Shown here piece after piece: positions 1-5,686 of a DNA stretch of 6,306 bases (its first letter is position 1; the number at the start of each line of letters is the position of its first letter). The translations under genes were made by a program, and so were the position numbers. The stretch covers positions 1 through 6,306 of the forward strand of contig JAAXHX010000369.1 of NCBI GenBank assembly GCA_012270635.1, read 5' to 3'. This stretch comes from Dehalococcoidia bacterium (GTDB lineage: Bacteria > Chloroflexota > Dehalococcoidia > Plut-88900). Under the pieces are notes generated by a model. It had not been told where the DNA came from. It worked only from the letters and a program-made list of their open reading frames with translations, and made no database searches.

Positions 1-1181
1 CCGATTTCCTCGTCGGTCATGCCGAGAATCTCCCTGTAGACGTATTCGTTGTGCTGGCCGAGAGTCGGGGCGGCGGTGAGGCTGCCGGGGGTCCGGGACA
101 GATCGAAGGAGAAACCGTCATAGGCATGACGCCCGATAACCTCGTGCTCCAGGTAGTGGAAAAAGCCTCGATGCTGCACCTGGGGGTCGTTGAACTGGCC
201 CTCGGCGCTCAGGACGACACCCGCGGGCACGCCCCCCGCTTGCAGGGACTCCATGACTTGCTGGGTATCCCGCTCCCGGGTCCACTCCCCTATCAGGCGG
301 TCCAGGTCGTCCTCGTTGGCCTTCCTGGCCTCCAGGGTGCGAAAGCGAGGGTCGCTGGCCCAGTGGGGTCTGTCCATGACCGCGCAAAGGCTGGCCCACT
401 CCTCGTCGGTGAAGACGGCGATGGCGCACCAGGAGTCGTCACCGAGACAGGGATAGGCGTTGTGGGGGGCGGCCCTCGGGTCCCGGTTGCCGTGCCTGAT
501 CGCCTCATGGCCGTTGAGGGAGTAGTCCATCTGGACGGGCGCTATCATCTGCAGGCCGCACTCCAGCTGCGACAGGTCCAGGTGCTGGCCCACTCCCGTC
601 TTGCGCCGGTGGTCTAGAGCGGCGACGAGGGCGGCAGCGCCGAAGAAAGGTGAGATGAAGTCAGTGTAAGCGCCGTAGGGGGTCGCGGGATCACGGTCCG
701 GCCAGCCCGTCAGATGGGCATAGCCGGAGAGGCTGGCCATCATCATGCCGAAACCGATAAAGCCGCTGTGGGGGCCGCCGTGCCCCTGCTGGCTCGCGCT
801 GTAGTAGATGATGTCGGGCTTGAGCTTGCGAATGCTCTCGTAGTCCAGGCCCCACTTGGCCATGGCGCGGGGGCTGAAGGACTCGGCGACCACGTCGGCC
901 CACAGGATGAACTTCCGGGCCAACTCGACGCCCTTGGGGGTGTTGATGTTAAGGCTCACGCCGTACTTGCCGGTGTTGTAGTCGGCCATGAAGGCGCTGC
1001 GGTCGACGCCCGGGACCCCGTCCTTGAAGGGTGGCGTCACGCGTAGGGTGTCGAGGTGGGTGTGGGACTCGATGTGGACCACCGTGGCCCCGTGGTCGGC
1101 GAGGTTCTTGACGGTTATGGGCCCGACGCCCACCCACGTGAAGTCGGCGACCTTTATACCTTCGAAAATCTGGTCAGGCAA
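1..1181 (-). CDS. CaiB/BaiF class III CoA-transferase, catalytic-type subunit (3' end cut by window edge)
   Basis: Translation from TTG at 1181 stays open for 393 codons to the window edge, close to the roughly 400 residues usual for the family, so only a few C-terminal residues are missing. Class III CoA-transferases move CoA from an acyl-CoA to a carboxylic acid through an aspartyl intermediate in the cytoplasm. Seen: the N-terminal Rossmann-type start (GIKVADFTWVGVGP, residues 8-21), LADHGATVVHIES (27-39), the Asn-Ile-Asn/TPKG stretch (78-84), KTGVGQHLDLSQLE (194-207), a late HW.SDPRF..LEAR motif (273-286) and a C-terminal LGQHNEYV. Counting back from the KTGxGQ motif, Asp174 in 'AYTDFISP' falls on the catalytic aspartate (Asp169) of formyl-CoA transferase. 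The TTG start is chosen because GAGGAG (1195 to 1190) lies 8 bases upstream. The site overlaps the stop of the gene before it, so translation is probably coupled. Substrate unknown. Confidence 0.93.
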   Translation of the reverse strand, partial: MPDQIFEGIKVADFTWVGVGPITVKNLADHGATVVHIESHTHLDTLRVTPPFKDGVPGVDRSAFMADYNTGKYGVSLNINTPKGVELARKFILWADVVAESFSPRAMAKWGLDYESIRKLKPDIIYYSASQQGHGGPHSGFIGFGMMMASLSGYAHLTGWPDRDPATPYGAYTDFISPFFGAAALVAALDHRRKTGVGQHLDLSQLECGLQMIAPVQMDYSLNGHEAIRHGNRDPRAAPHNAYPCLGDDSWCAIAVFTDEEWASLCAVMDRPHWASDPRFRTLEARKANEDDLDRLIGEWTRERDTQQVMESLQAGGVPAGVVLSAEGQFNDPQVQHRGFFHYLEHEVIGRHAYDGFSFDLSRTPGSLTAAPTLGQHNEYVYREILGMTDEEI

Positions 1182-1189
1182 GGCGCAAG

Positions 1190-1195
1190 CTCCTC
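1190..1195 (-). promoter_or_regulatory. Ribosome binding site GAGGAG for the downstream CoA-transferase
   Basis: On the minus strand GAGGAG overlaps the TGA stop (1196 to 1194) of the upstream gene and is followed by 8 bases and then TTG. It decides the non-ATG start of the downstream CoA-transferase and points to translational coupling of the pair. Confidence 0.75.
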
Positions 1196-2450
1196 AGATG
1201 ACCCCGACGCTTTCCAGGCGGGACAGGTCCCGGGGCTTGAGGCCCAACTCGCCGGCATAGATCTCACGATTGTGCTCGCCGACGTGCGGGGCGCGGCGAG
1301 GTGGGCCGACGGGGCTCTCCGACTGTCGGATGGGCCAACCGGGATATATCACCGTCTCGCCTATCTCGGGGTCGAAGACTTCCTGCCAGAAGCCGCGGGC
1401 CTCGAGCTGGGGATTGACCATCTGATAGGACGGTGTGCCGACGGGCGCAATCCATATCCGCCGGGCTACGGCCCCGTCGTAAAGCTCTTCCACCGTGTGG
1501 GACTCGAAGAAGGCCCCGATTACTCTCTCCAGCATCTCGCGGGTCTTGGGGTCGGAGGGGACGAAGCCGAGGCTCGCCCAATCGAAGTCCTTCAGCTCCA
1601 GGCCCATGCCTTCGCTGTTCATCCACTCCGTCAAGTTCTGGTTGACCCGAATGCCGGGCCCAGCGCCGACGATCAGGAAAGTGACATAGCCGTCCTTGCA
1701 TTTCCAGGTGTAGCGCACCGGGACCTCCTGCTCCTTGCCGTCCCTGACCATGGAGAAGGTCTTGACCGCCCCGCCCCTCAGGGTGTTCATGCGGGAGATG
1801 TCCCAGGTTATGGTCACGTTCATCTGCGTCCATATCACCGATAGCTGCATGGAGGCGTCCACGTGCTGGCCCCTGCCGGTGCTCTCCCGATGGTAGTAGG
1901 CGTTCATGGTCCCGACGGAAGCCTGGAGGGCGGCGTGGCTCCAGGCTTGGGGGTAGCTGATCCTGACGGGAGGGCGGTCATGGTCTCCGCTAATGTACAT
2001 GATGCCGCCCATGGCCATGCCGATGAGGTCAGTGGCCTTGTAGCGGGCGTAGGGTCCGGTCTGACCAAAGGGGGTGATGGAGGTCATGACTAGGCCCGGG
2101 TTCAGCTTGCTCAACGCCCGGTACCCGAGCCCAAGGTCGTCCAGGTAGCTGGGAGTAAAGGACTCGATAACGAAGTCGGCCTTCTCGGCGAGACTGACAA
2201 AGAGGTCCCGGCCCTCGGGAGTTTCAAGGTTTAGGGTGATGCCCCTCTTGTTGGCGTTGAAGGCCCACCAGTAGAGGCTTTTCTCGGGGTCGGGGGTGTT
2301 GTGATAGAAGGGACCCTGGAGACGGCCAGGGTCTCCGCCCGGCTCCTCGATCTTGAGGACGTCGCAGCCGAGGTCGGCTAGGACTTTCCCGCAGAGGAAG
2401 CCGTTCTCCCGGGTGAGGTCGAGAACCCTGAGGGGTGGGAGCAGGTTCAT
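1194..2450 (-). CDS. CaiB/BaiF class III CoA-transferase homologue lacking the catalytic Asp
   Basis: A complete 418-residue protein of family length. Seen: PPLRVLDLTRENGFLCGKVLADLG near the N terminus (5-28), CDVLKIEEPGGDPGR (29-43), NANKRGITLNLETPEG (65-80), ADFVIESFTP (91-100), LNPGLVMTSITPFGQTGPYA (116-135), STGRGQHVDASMQ (190-202) and a C-terminal HVGEHNREIY (389-398). These are the class III CoA-transferase signatures in order. Aligned by hand to formyl-CoA transferase from the TGxGQ motif, the catalytic aspartate position is Trp170 (in 'QAWSHAALQ'). The fold should be kept, but this chain probably cannot form the aspartyl-CoA intermediate. The next gene starts 13 bases after this stop and keeps the Asp, so the likely role is partner subunit in a heteromeric transferase, as in the two-gene benzylsuccinate CoA-transferase BbsEF. 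A divergent independent enzyme is the alternative. The ATG start lies just after a promoter, suggesting a leaderless mRNA. Confidence 0.92.
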   Translation of the reverse strand: MNLLPPLRVLDLTRENGFLCGKVLADLGCDVLKIEEPGGDPGRLQGPFYHNTPDPEKSLYWWAFNANKRGITLNLETPEGRDLFVSLAEKADFVIESFTPSYLDDLGLGYRALSKLNPGLVMTSITPFGQTGPYARYKATDLIGMAMGGIMYISGDHDRPPVRISYPQAWSHAALQASVGTMNAYYHRESTGRGQHVDASMQLSVIWTQMNVTITWDISRMNTLRGGAVKTFSMVRDGKEQEVPVRYTWKCKDGYVTFLIVGAGPGIRVNQNLTEWMNSEGMGLELKDFDWASLGFVPSDPKTREMLERVIGAFFESHTVEELYDGAVARRIWIAPVGTPSYQMVNPQLEARGFWQEVFDPEIGETVIYPGWPIRQSESPVGPPRRAPHVGEHNREIYAGELGLKPRDLSRLESVGVI

Positions 2451-2456
2451 GGAAGA

Positions 2457-2485
2457 ACCCTAAACGCGGGTCGGTGGGTTGTCAA
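2457..2485 (-). promoter_or_regulatory. Sigma-70-type promoter of the CoA-transferase operon, probably leaderless
   Basis: On the minus strand TTGACA (2485 to 2480) is a perfect -35 match. Seventeen bases on is TAGGGT (2462 to 2457), which fits the TAnnnT form of the -10 element. Only six bases separate it from the ATG at 2450, so transcription should begin at or next to the start codon. The same bases contain AGGG seven bases before the ATG, which would serve as a weak Shine-Dalgarno if the real promoter lies further upstream. Confidence 0.6.
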
Positions 2486-2486
2486 C

Positions 2487-2503
2487 GGGGCGCTGGGCGC
2501 CCC
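2487..2503. other. Perfect 7-bp GC hairpin or dyad directly upstream of the operon promoter
   Basis: GGGGCGC, a TGG loop and GCGCCCC form a perfect inverted repeat two bases upstream of the TTGACA box of the CoA-transferase operon. It has no T tract and no gene runs into it from the right on this strand, so a terminator is unlikely. A regulator site is possible but unproven. Confidence 0.4.
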
Positions 2504-2575
2504 CGGCCCCGGAGAGAATCGGTCCCACCCACCCGCCTTGTCCAGCGGGAAGGAATAGACTGCACTTCGTCAGCC

Positions 2576-2608
2576 GGCATGGAGAGGATGCCTTGGTACA
2601 GGCATGGA
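2576..2608. repeat. GGCAT / ATGCC / GGCAT operator-like cluster upstream of the nuclease gene
   Basis: GGCATGGA occurs at 2576-2583 and again at 2601-2608. Between them ATGCCT (2588-2593), six bases and AGGCAT (2600-2605) form a perfect dyad. The first GGCAT also pairs with ATGCC at 2588-2592. The cluster ends 11 bases before the candidate -10 box of the plus-strand gene, where a repressor or activator would bind. No regulator gene is visible in the window. Confidence 0.35.
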
Positions 2609-2615
2609 ATCGACG

Positions 2616-2624
2616 TGAGATAAT
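2616..2624 (+). promoter_or_regulatory. Candidate extended -10 element for the nuclease-rsmI transcript
   Basis: TG-A-GATAAT fits an extended -10 (TGnTATAAT with one mismatch) and lies 56 bases before the GTG start at 2681. A TTGGTA at 2593-2598 could be a poor -35, but its spacing of 20 bases is long. It is the best plus-strand candidate in this 230-base gap between divergent genes. Confidence 0.35.
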
Positions 2625-2668
2625 GCAGGATGCTGGATGGCGAAACATCGTTGATAGGGTGAAGGTTT

Positions 2669-2674
2669 AGGGGG
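2669..2674 (+). promoter_or_regulatory. Ribosome binding site AGGGGG of the nuclease-like gene
   Basis: AGGGGG with a six-base spacer precedes GTG at 2681. It decides that start over later in-frame ATG codons and shows that the gene was once, or still is, translated from here. Confidence 0.65.
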
Positions 2675-2680
2675 AAACGC

Positions 2681-3754
2681 GTGACGGGCATCTGGACAAA
2701 TATGGGAGAAGGATGGCAGTTGGGTTTACCCCAAGCCTTCCCGGATGAAGCGACTCTGCACGGGCTTATAGAGGAAAACCCCCAGCTTTTACCACTAGCC
2801 GGCGAACCGTATCTCGCCGTCCTGGGATCCGAAGTGCAATTGGGCGGCGGATACGCGGACCAGCTGTGTGTGGAGTCCTCAGGGCGTCCGGTTATCATCT
2901 AGGTGAAGCTGGCCAAAAACCCGGAGGCGCGCAGGGCGATTGTTTCGCAGGTCATCGCCTATGCAGCGTTCCTTCAAAACTCCACCGTCAAAGGCCTGGA
3001 GCAAGGACCACTTCGGAAGGCGCTTGCAGATTCAAGCTACGACTCCATCCTTGACGCAGCATCGGCCCAAGATCAGGAAGGAGCCGTGGATGAGGACTCT
3101 TTCCCCGTTACGATGCAAGAACATCTAGACCGGGGAGATTTCAGATTGGTGTTCGTTTTGGACGAAGTTTCTACGGAATTGACCAGGATGGTAGCTTACC
3201 TGGACTCCATAACCGTTCAGGCTCTGACAATTGATCTGATAACGGTCAAAGTCTATGAGGTGAACGGAGCGCAAATTGCTCTGCCTCAACGCGTCTCTCC
3301 TGATATAGCCGTAATGACCCCTGCCCCGAACCCGGCCAAGCCCAAGGCCAAAGGGATAATGTCGGATGGCGTTGATGCGTTTCGTGCTTCTATAGAAGAC
3401 GCTGCCGGTGAGGCCCGGAAGACCTTCGATGAATTGATCGCGAGGGCCGAGGAGTGGGCATCGTTGCCGAATGTGCGTGTGCGCTCGTATGCCAGCATTC
3501 GCCCCGGAGAATATACCCTCTTGCCGAAAATCATGCCGGATAATGCCGGTCTAGTGACTATATGGAACGACAATCTTCAGCCTTCGATCGCGTTTTGGCG
3601 CTCGGTATTCGAGCGACGGGCCCCCAAATCGCTTGAAGCCGTTGAACGGGTAATGGGGCCGCTGAAGATTGGGAAATGGAAAAGCACCAAAGATATCACC
3701 CCGGAGCTTATCGATGCGATAACGAAGGCATACGAAGAGGCGAACGATGGTTGA
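2681..3754 (+). pseudogene. PD-(D/E)XK nuclease-like protein interrupted by TAG at the active-site Glu codon
   Basis: From GTG 2681 the frame runs 73 codons to TAG (2900-2902), then continues in the same frame for 283 more codons to TGA at 3752-3754. The whole would be 357 codons counting the TAG. The N-terminal part has EGW.L, FPDEATLHGLIEENPQLLPLAG (20-41) and LGSEVQLGGGYADQL (48-62), followed by GRPVII-[TAG]-VKLAKNPEARRAIVSQVIAYAAFL. This matches the core of NucS/DUF91-like PD-(D/E)XK nucleases: Asp60, then E-x-K with the Glu replaced by the stop at codon 74, Lys76, and the Q-x3-Y helix (Gln90, Tyr94). GAG to TAG is a single base change. No other lesion is seen. The C-terminal part (after about residue 220) is unrecognised. 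Third codon positions are more A/T-rich than in the CoA-transferases, hinting at transfer. It could be a fresh pseudogene, a sequencing error or a recoded gene. A GTG follows the TAG directly, but reinitiation there would lose Asp60 and lacks a nearby Shine-Dalgarno. Confidence 0.8.
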
Positions 3755-3796
3755 CGTTTCGCTGGTCACCTCCAGGACGCACGGGCCTTTTGGTAT

Positions 3797-4636
3797 ATGA
3801 AGAGTGTAGGTGCATGCAACTTGCTGTACGTAGTCGGAACGCCGATAGGGAATATGGAGGACATCACGCTGATGGCGTTGCGCGTGTTGGAGGAAGTGCC
3901 CCTGATTGCGGCGGAGGACACCCGAAAGACGAGGCGGTTGCTGGAGCGGCACGGGATAAAGACGAGGGTTACCAGCTTCCACGACCACAGCGACGAGTCC
4001 AAGCTGTCGCAGCTGGTGGAACACATGCAGAGAGAGGACCTGGCCCTGGTCTCCGAGGCGGGTATGCCGAACATCAGCGACCCGGGGCACGACCTGATCT
4101 TGGCGGCGATAGAGAACTCGGTGCCCGTGACGCCGATTCCCGGCCCTACGGCAGCCATCGCTGCCCTGGCGGTTTCGGGCCTCCCGACATCTCAATTCAC
4201 GTTTGTCGGATTTCTGCCTAGGAAGCCGACGGAGCGGAGGAAGCTGCTGGTCTCGGTAATAGGTGAGGGCCGGACGGTCGTCGCCTATGAGACCCCTCAC
4301 CGGCTGCACGGGGCCCTGGAGGACATCGACGCGGTGGCCCCGGGCACGCGGGTGACAGTGTGTCGGGAGTTGACCAAGCTGCACGAGGAGGTGTTCCGGG
4401 GGTCGGCGTCGGAGGCGCGGGTGCACTTTGCCAACCCTCGGGGGGAGTTCACGCTGGTGATAGGAGGCGGGTCGCAATCGACGCCTGCGGGTACGGATGC
4501 GCAACTGGATTCGGCGCTGCGGCGGCTGGAGTCGGAGGGGGTGTCGGGGAGGGAGGCGGTGGAGAGAGTGAGCCGGGAGTACGGGGTGAGGAGGAACCGG
4601 GTGTACCGGATGTGGGTGGAGGGACACAGTCCTTAA
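3797..4636 (+). CDS. rsmI: 16S rRNA (cytidine(1402)-2'-O)-methyltransferase RsmI
   Basis: RsmI uses S-adenosylmethionine to methylate the ribose of C1402 in the decoding centre of the 30S subunit, fine-tuning start-codon choice and fidelity. The 279-residue product has the usual length and all family blocks: LYVVGTPIGNMEDIT (10-24), IAAEDTRKTRRLL (37-49), ALVSEAGMPNISDPG (83-97), PGPTAAIAALAVSGLP (115-130), FVGFLPRK (136-143), ETPHRL (165-170), CRELTKLHEEVFRG (189-202), RGEFTLVIGG (215-224) and the C-terminal helical domain ending near EYGVRRNRVY (261-270). The motif usually read as SDAGTP is SEAGMP here. The start is uncertain. ATG 3797 has no clear Shine-Dalgarno. TTG 3821 has AGGTG eight bases upstream and would give a protein beginning M-LYVVGTPIGN. 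The gene follows the broken nuclease by 42 bases, probably on the same transcript. Confidence 0.96.
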   Translation: MKSVGACNLLYVVGTPIGNMEDITLMALRVLEEVPLIAAEDTRKTRRLLERHGIKTRVTSFHDHSDESKLSQLVEHMQREDLALVSEAGMPNISDPGHDLILAAIENSVPVTPIPGPTAAIAALAVSGLPTSQFTFVGFLPRKPTERRKLLVSVIGEGRTVVAYETPHRLHGALEDIDAVAPGTRVTVCRELTKLHEEVFRGSASEARVHFANPRGEFTLVIGGGSQSTPAGTDAQLDSALRRLESEGVSGREAVERVSREYGVRRNRVYRMWVEGHSP

Positions 4637-4701
4637 TCGCTAGACTCACAAACGAAGTGCATCTTCGACCCGTTGAGGAAGAGGGGCTGGGCCCCACCCT
4701 A

Positions 4702-4736
4702 GCTCATACTTCGACAGGCTCAGCACGAGCGGCCCC
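4702..4736 (+). repeat. Dispersed intergenic repeat, copy A (short form)
   Basis: It reads GCTCATACTT, then CGACAGGCTCAG, then CACGAGCGGCCCC. The same three blocks occur in the same order at 5689-5746, with two extra segments inserted, and a degenerate inverted copy lies at 5611-5642. The ends GCTC and GAGC are complementary, recalling a small MITE-like or REP-like unit. Confidence 0.75.
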
Positions 4737-4739
4737 TGG

Positions 4740-4761
4740 ATTCCCGATCGGAGTCGGGAAT
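4740..4761. repeat. Tandem hairpin unit 1
   Basis: A 22-base perfect hairpin: stem ATTCCCGA / TCGGGAAT with a six-base loop TCGGAG, preceded by TGG and followed by GACGGA. It is the first of two units 39 bases apart. The ATTCCC-N-GGGAAT form recalls the dRS3-type repeats known from Neisseria; relationship not established. Confidence 0.75.
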
Positions 4762-4778
4762 GACGGACGTGGGGATGG

Positions 4779-4800
4779 ATTCCGGCTCGGGGGCCGGAAT
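4779..4800. repeat. Tandem hairpin unit 2
   Basis: A 22-base perfect hairpin: stem ATTCCGGC / GCCGGAAT with a six-base loop TCGGGG, again preceded by TGG and followed by GACGGA. Compared with unit 1 the inner stem bases differ on both arms and pairing is kept. Confidence 0.75.
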
Positions 4801-4834
4801 GACGGATGGGGTGGGGGCGAGCAGGTGGTAGCCA

Positions 4835-5443
4835 CTACGGGGGAGGGGGCGAGGGGGTGGCGGAGTCTCGGGAGAGTTTGGCGCCTTCGATTCTGGCCCG
4901 GAGTTCGTCCCCGTTTACGCCCAGATCGATGGCGCGAGTGATGTCCGCTTCCGCCTCGGCGTCCCGACCCAGGAGGGTGTAGGTGAGGGCCCGCTGGACA
5001 TGGGCGCCCTGGTGCTCGGGGACGATGGCTATCGCGTTGGTGAAGTCCAGGATGCCGTCCTCGTAGCGTTCCATCTTGGTATAGGTGAGGCCCCGGTTGT
5101 AAAAGGCGGCGGCGTAGTTGGGCCTCATGCGTATGGCCTCGGTGAAGTCCCGCACCGCGAGGTCGAATTTACCCTCTTCGGCGAAAATGATGCCGCGGAT
5201 GATAAATTCCTCAGGTATGACCGCCGCGGCGGTGGGCGGTGGGACATCATCCTCGAAGTCGGCGCCCAGGGCGAAGTAGAAGACGACGCTGCCGCATGAG
5301 AAGACGAAGATGAAGGCGATGGTCAGCAGGCCGATTACGTGGAGAGGACGCCAGGGGATGGGCCGGGTCTTTCCCTCTCGGGTCTCCCGCTCTTCGATAA
5401 GCTGGGAGAGGGGTTTCGGGTCCTGATTACGACGGAATGGCAC
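4835..5443 (-). CDS. Membrane-anchored tetratricopeptide repeat (TPR) protein
   Basis: A 202-residue protein. The N-terminal 33 residues are charged with many Arg/Lys. One membrane segment follows (about 34-57, LHVIGLLTIAFIFVFSCGSV...), then a Pro/Ala linker (68-77) and three consecutive 34-residue TPR units at about 78-111, 112-145 and 146-179, each with the G-x2-(Y/F)...A...(F/I)..AI.(L/M).P pattern. The tail is SATPSPPPP. By the positive-inside rule the repeats face outward. TPRs bind other proteins, so it is probably a scaffold or assembly factor, but no partner is evident nearby. Cys50 in the membrane segment sits too far from the N terminus, and in too poor a context, for a convincing lipobox. 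The start is GTG at 5443, with AAGGT (5457 to 5453) nine bases upstream. It converges on rsmI and is transcribed alone. Specific function unknown. Confidence 0.85.
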   Translation of the reverse strand: MPFRRNQDPKPLSQLIEERETREGKTRPIPWRPLHVIGLLTIAFIFVFSCGSVVFYFALGADFEDDVPPPTAAAVIPEEFIIRGIIFAEEGKFDLAVRDFTEAIRMRPNYAAAFYNRGLTYTKMERYEDGILDFTNAIAIVPEHQGAHVQRALTYTLLGRDAEAEADITRAIDLGVNGDELRARIEGAKLSRDSATPSPPPP

Positions 5444-5487
5444 GGTTGGTTGACCTTAGTGGGGCGGATATTTCGGGCATGCGCGGT

Positions 5488-5493
5488 ATTATG
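5488..5493 (-). promoter_or_regulatory. Weak -10 candidate for the TPR gene
   Basis: CATAAT on the minus strand (5493 to 5488), about 44 bases before the GTG start, is one base from TATAAT in an AT-rich pocket of an otherwise GC-rich gap. No convincing -35 lies 16-18 bases upstream, so this stays tentative. Confidence 0.25.
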
Positions 5494-5530
5494 CTCACAT
5501 AAGCAGGTATGGTATCACCTTTAGGCTAGG

Positions 5531-5554
5531 CCCCTCACGCCAGGGGATGAGGGG
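5531..5554. repeat. Perfect 7-bp inverted repeat CCCCTCA / TGAGGGG
   Basis: CCCCTCA at 5531-5537 pairs with TGAGGGG at 5548-5554 across a ten-base loop. It lies about 90 bases upstream of the TPR gene start. Role unknown. Confidence 0.45.
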
Positions 5555-5610
5555 ACAGACCCCACCTCCCGCGTTCGCTCCATTTCCTGCCAGCCGGGTC
5601 CCCCACCACG

Positions 5611-5642
5611 CCGCTCACTCTGAGCATAGTTGAAGGGTCGAG
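5611..5642 (-). repeat. Dispersed intergenic repeat, degenerate inverted copy C
   Basis: CCGCTC..., then CTGAGC, then five differing bases and GAAG align with the reverse complement of copy A (CCGCTCGTGCTGAGC then CTGTC then GAAG). It is therefore in the opposite orientation to copies A and B and more diverged in its middle. Confidence 0.55.
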
Positions 5643-5644
5643 AG

Positions 5645-5659
5645 GAGGGCTCGGCCCTC
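5645..5659. repeat. GAGGGC-TCG-GCCCTC hairpin
   Basis: A perfect six-base-pair stem with a three-base loop, with no T tract on either side. The position between copies C and B parallels the GGGGC-TGG-GCCCC mini-hairpin just before copy A, so it may be part of the wider repeat unit. Confidence 0.45.
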
Positions 5660-5686
5660 GCGTACTTTAGCAGGCCATCCCGTCCC

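Larger units (their letters stand above)
4637..4834. other. Convergent intergenic region rich in repeats and hairpins
   Basis: The 198 bases between the ends of rsmI (plus) and the TPR gene (minus) hold no gene. They contain a GGGGC-TGG-GCCCC mini-hairpin (4683-4695), a dispersed repeat copy (4702-4736) and two tandem hairpins (4740-4761 and 4779-4800). None is followed by a T run, so a classical intrinsic terminator is not seen, although the hairpins sit where both transcripts must end. Confidence 0.7.

Noticed and set aside
51..1844. Long plus-strand open frames across the CoA-transferase genes (for example 51-617 and 1056-1844, 188 and 262 codons)
   Set aside because: They are antisense to clearly recognised CoA-transferase genes, have no family motifs, and arise from the strong G/C third-position bias of the true genes.
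2451..2680. tRNA or small RNA gene in the divergent intergenic region
   Set aside because: The short dyads do not make a cloverleaf, no T-loop consensus was found and no terminator follows.
2482..2898. Minus-strand 138-codon open frame between the operon promoter and the nuclease gene
   Set aside because: It overlaps the conserved nuclease N terminus, lacks motifs and would cover both promoters.
2903..3754. Separate 283-codon gene starting at GTG 2903
   Set aside because: The GTG directly follows the TAG with no nearby Shine-Dalgarno, and the sequence continues the nuclease core without a break. It is the remainder of the interrupted gene.
3551..4627. Minus-strand 358-codon open frame over rsmI
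   Set aside because: It is antisense to rsmI, its product is dominated by His, Arg, Pro and Leu runs, and it has no recognisable domain.
4683..4695. Intrinsic terminator for rsmI at the GGGGC-TGG-GCCCC hairpin
   Set aside because: The stem is only five base pairs and no T run follows.
4740..4800. CRISPR array
   Set aside because: Only two units 39 bases apart with differing stems and no spacers of regular kind, and no cas genes nearby.
5311..5346. Lipoprotein signal at Cys50 of the TPR protein
   Set aside because: The cysteine lies 50 residues in, inside the membrane segment, and the residues before it (V-F-S) fit a lipobox poorly.
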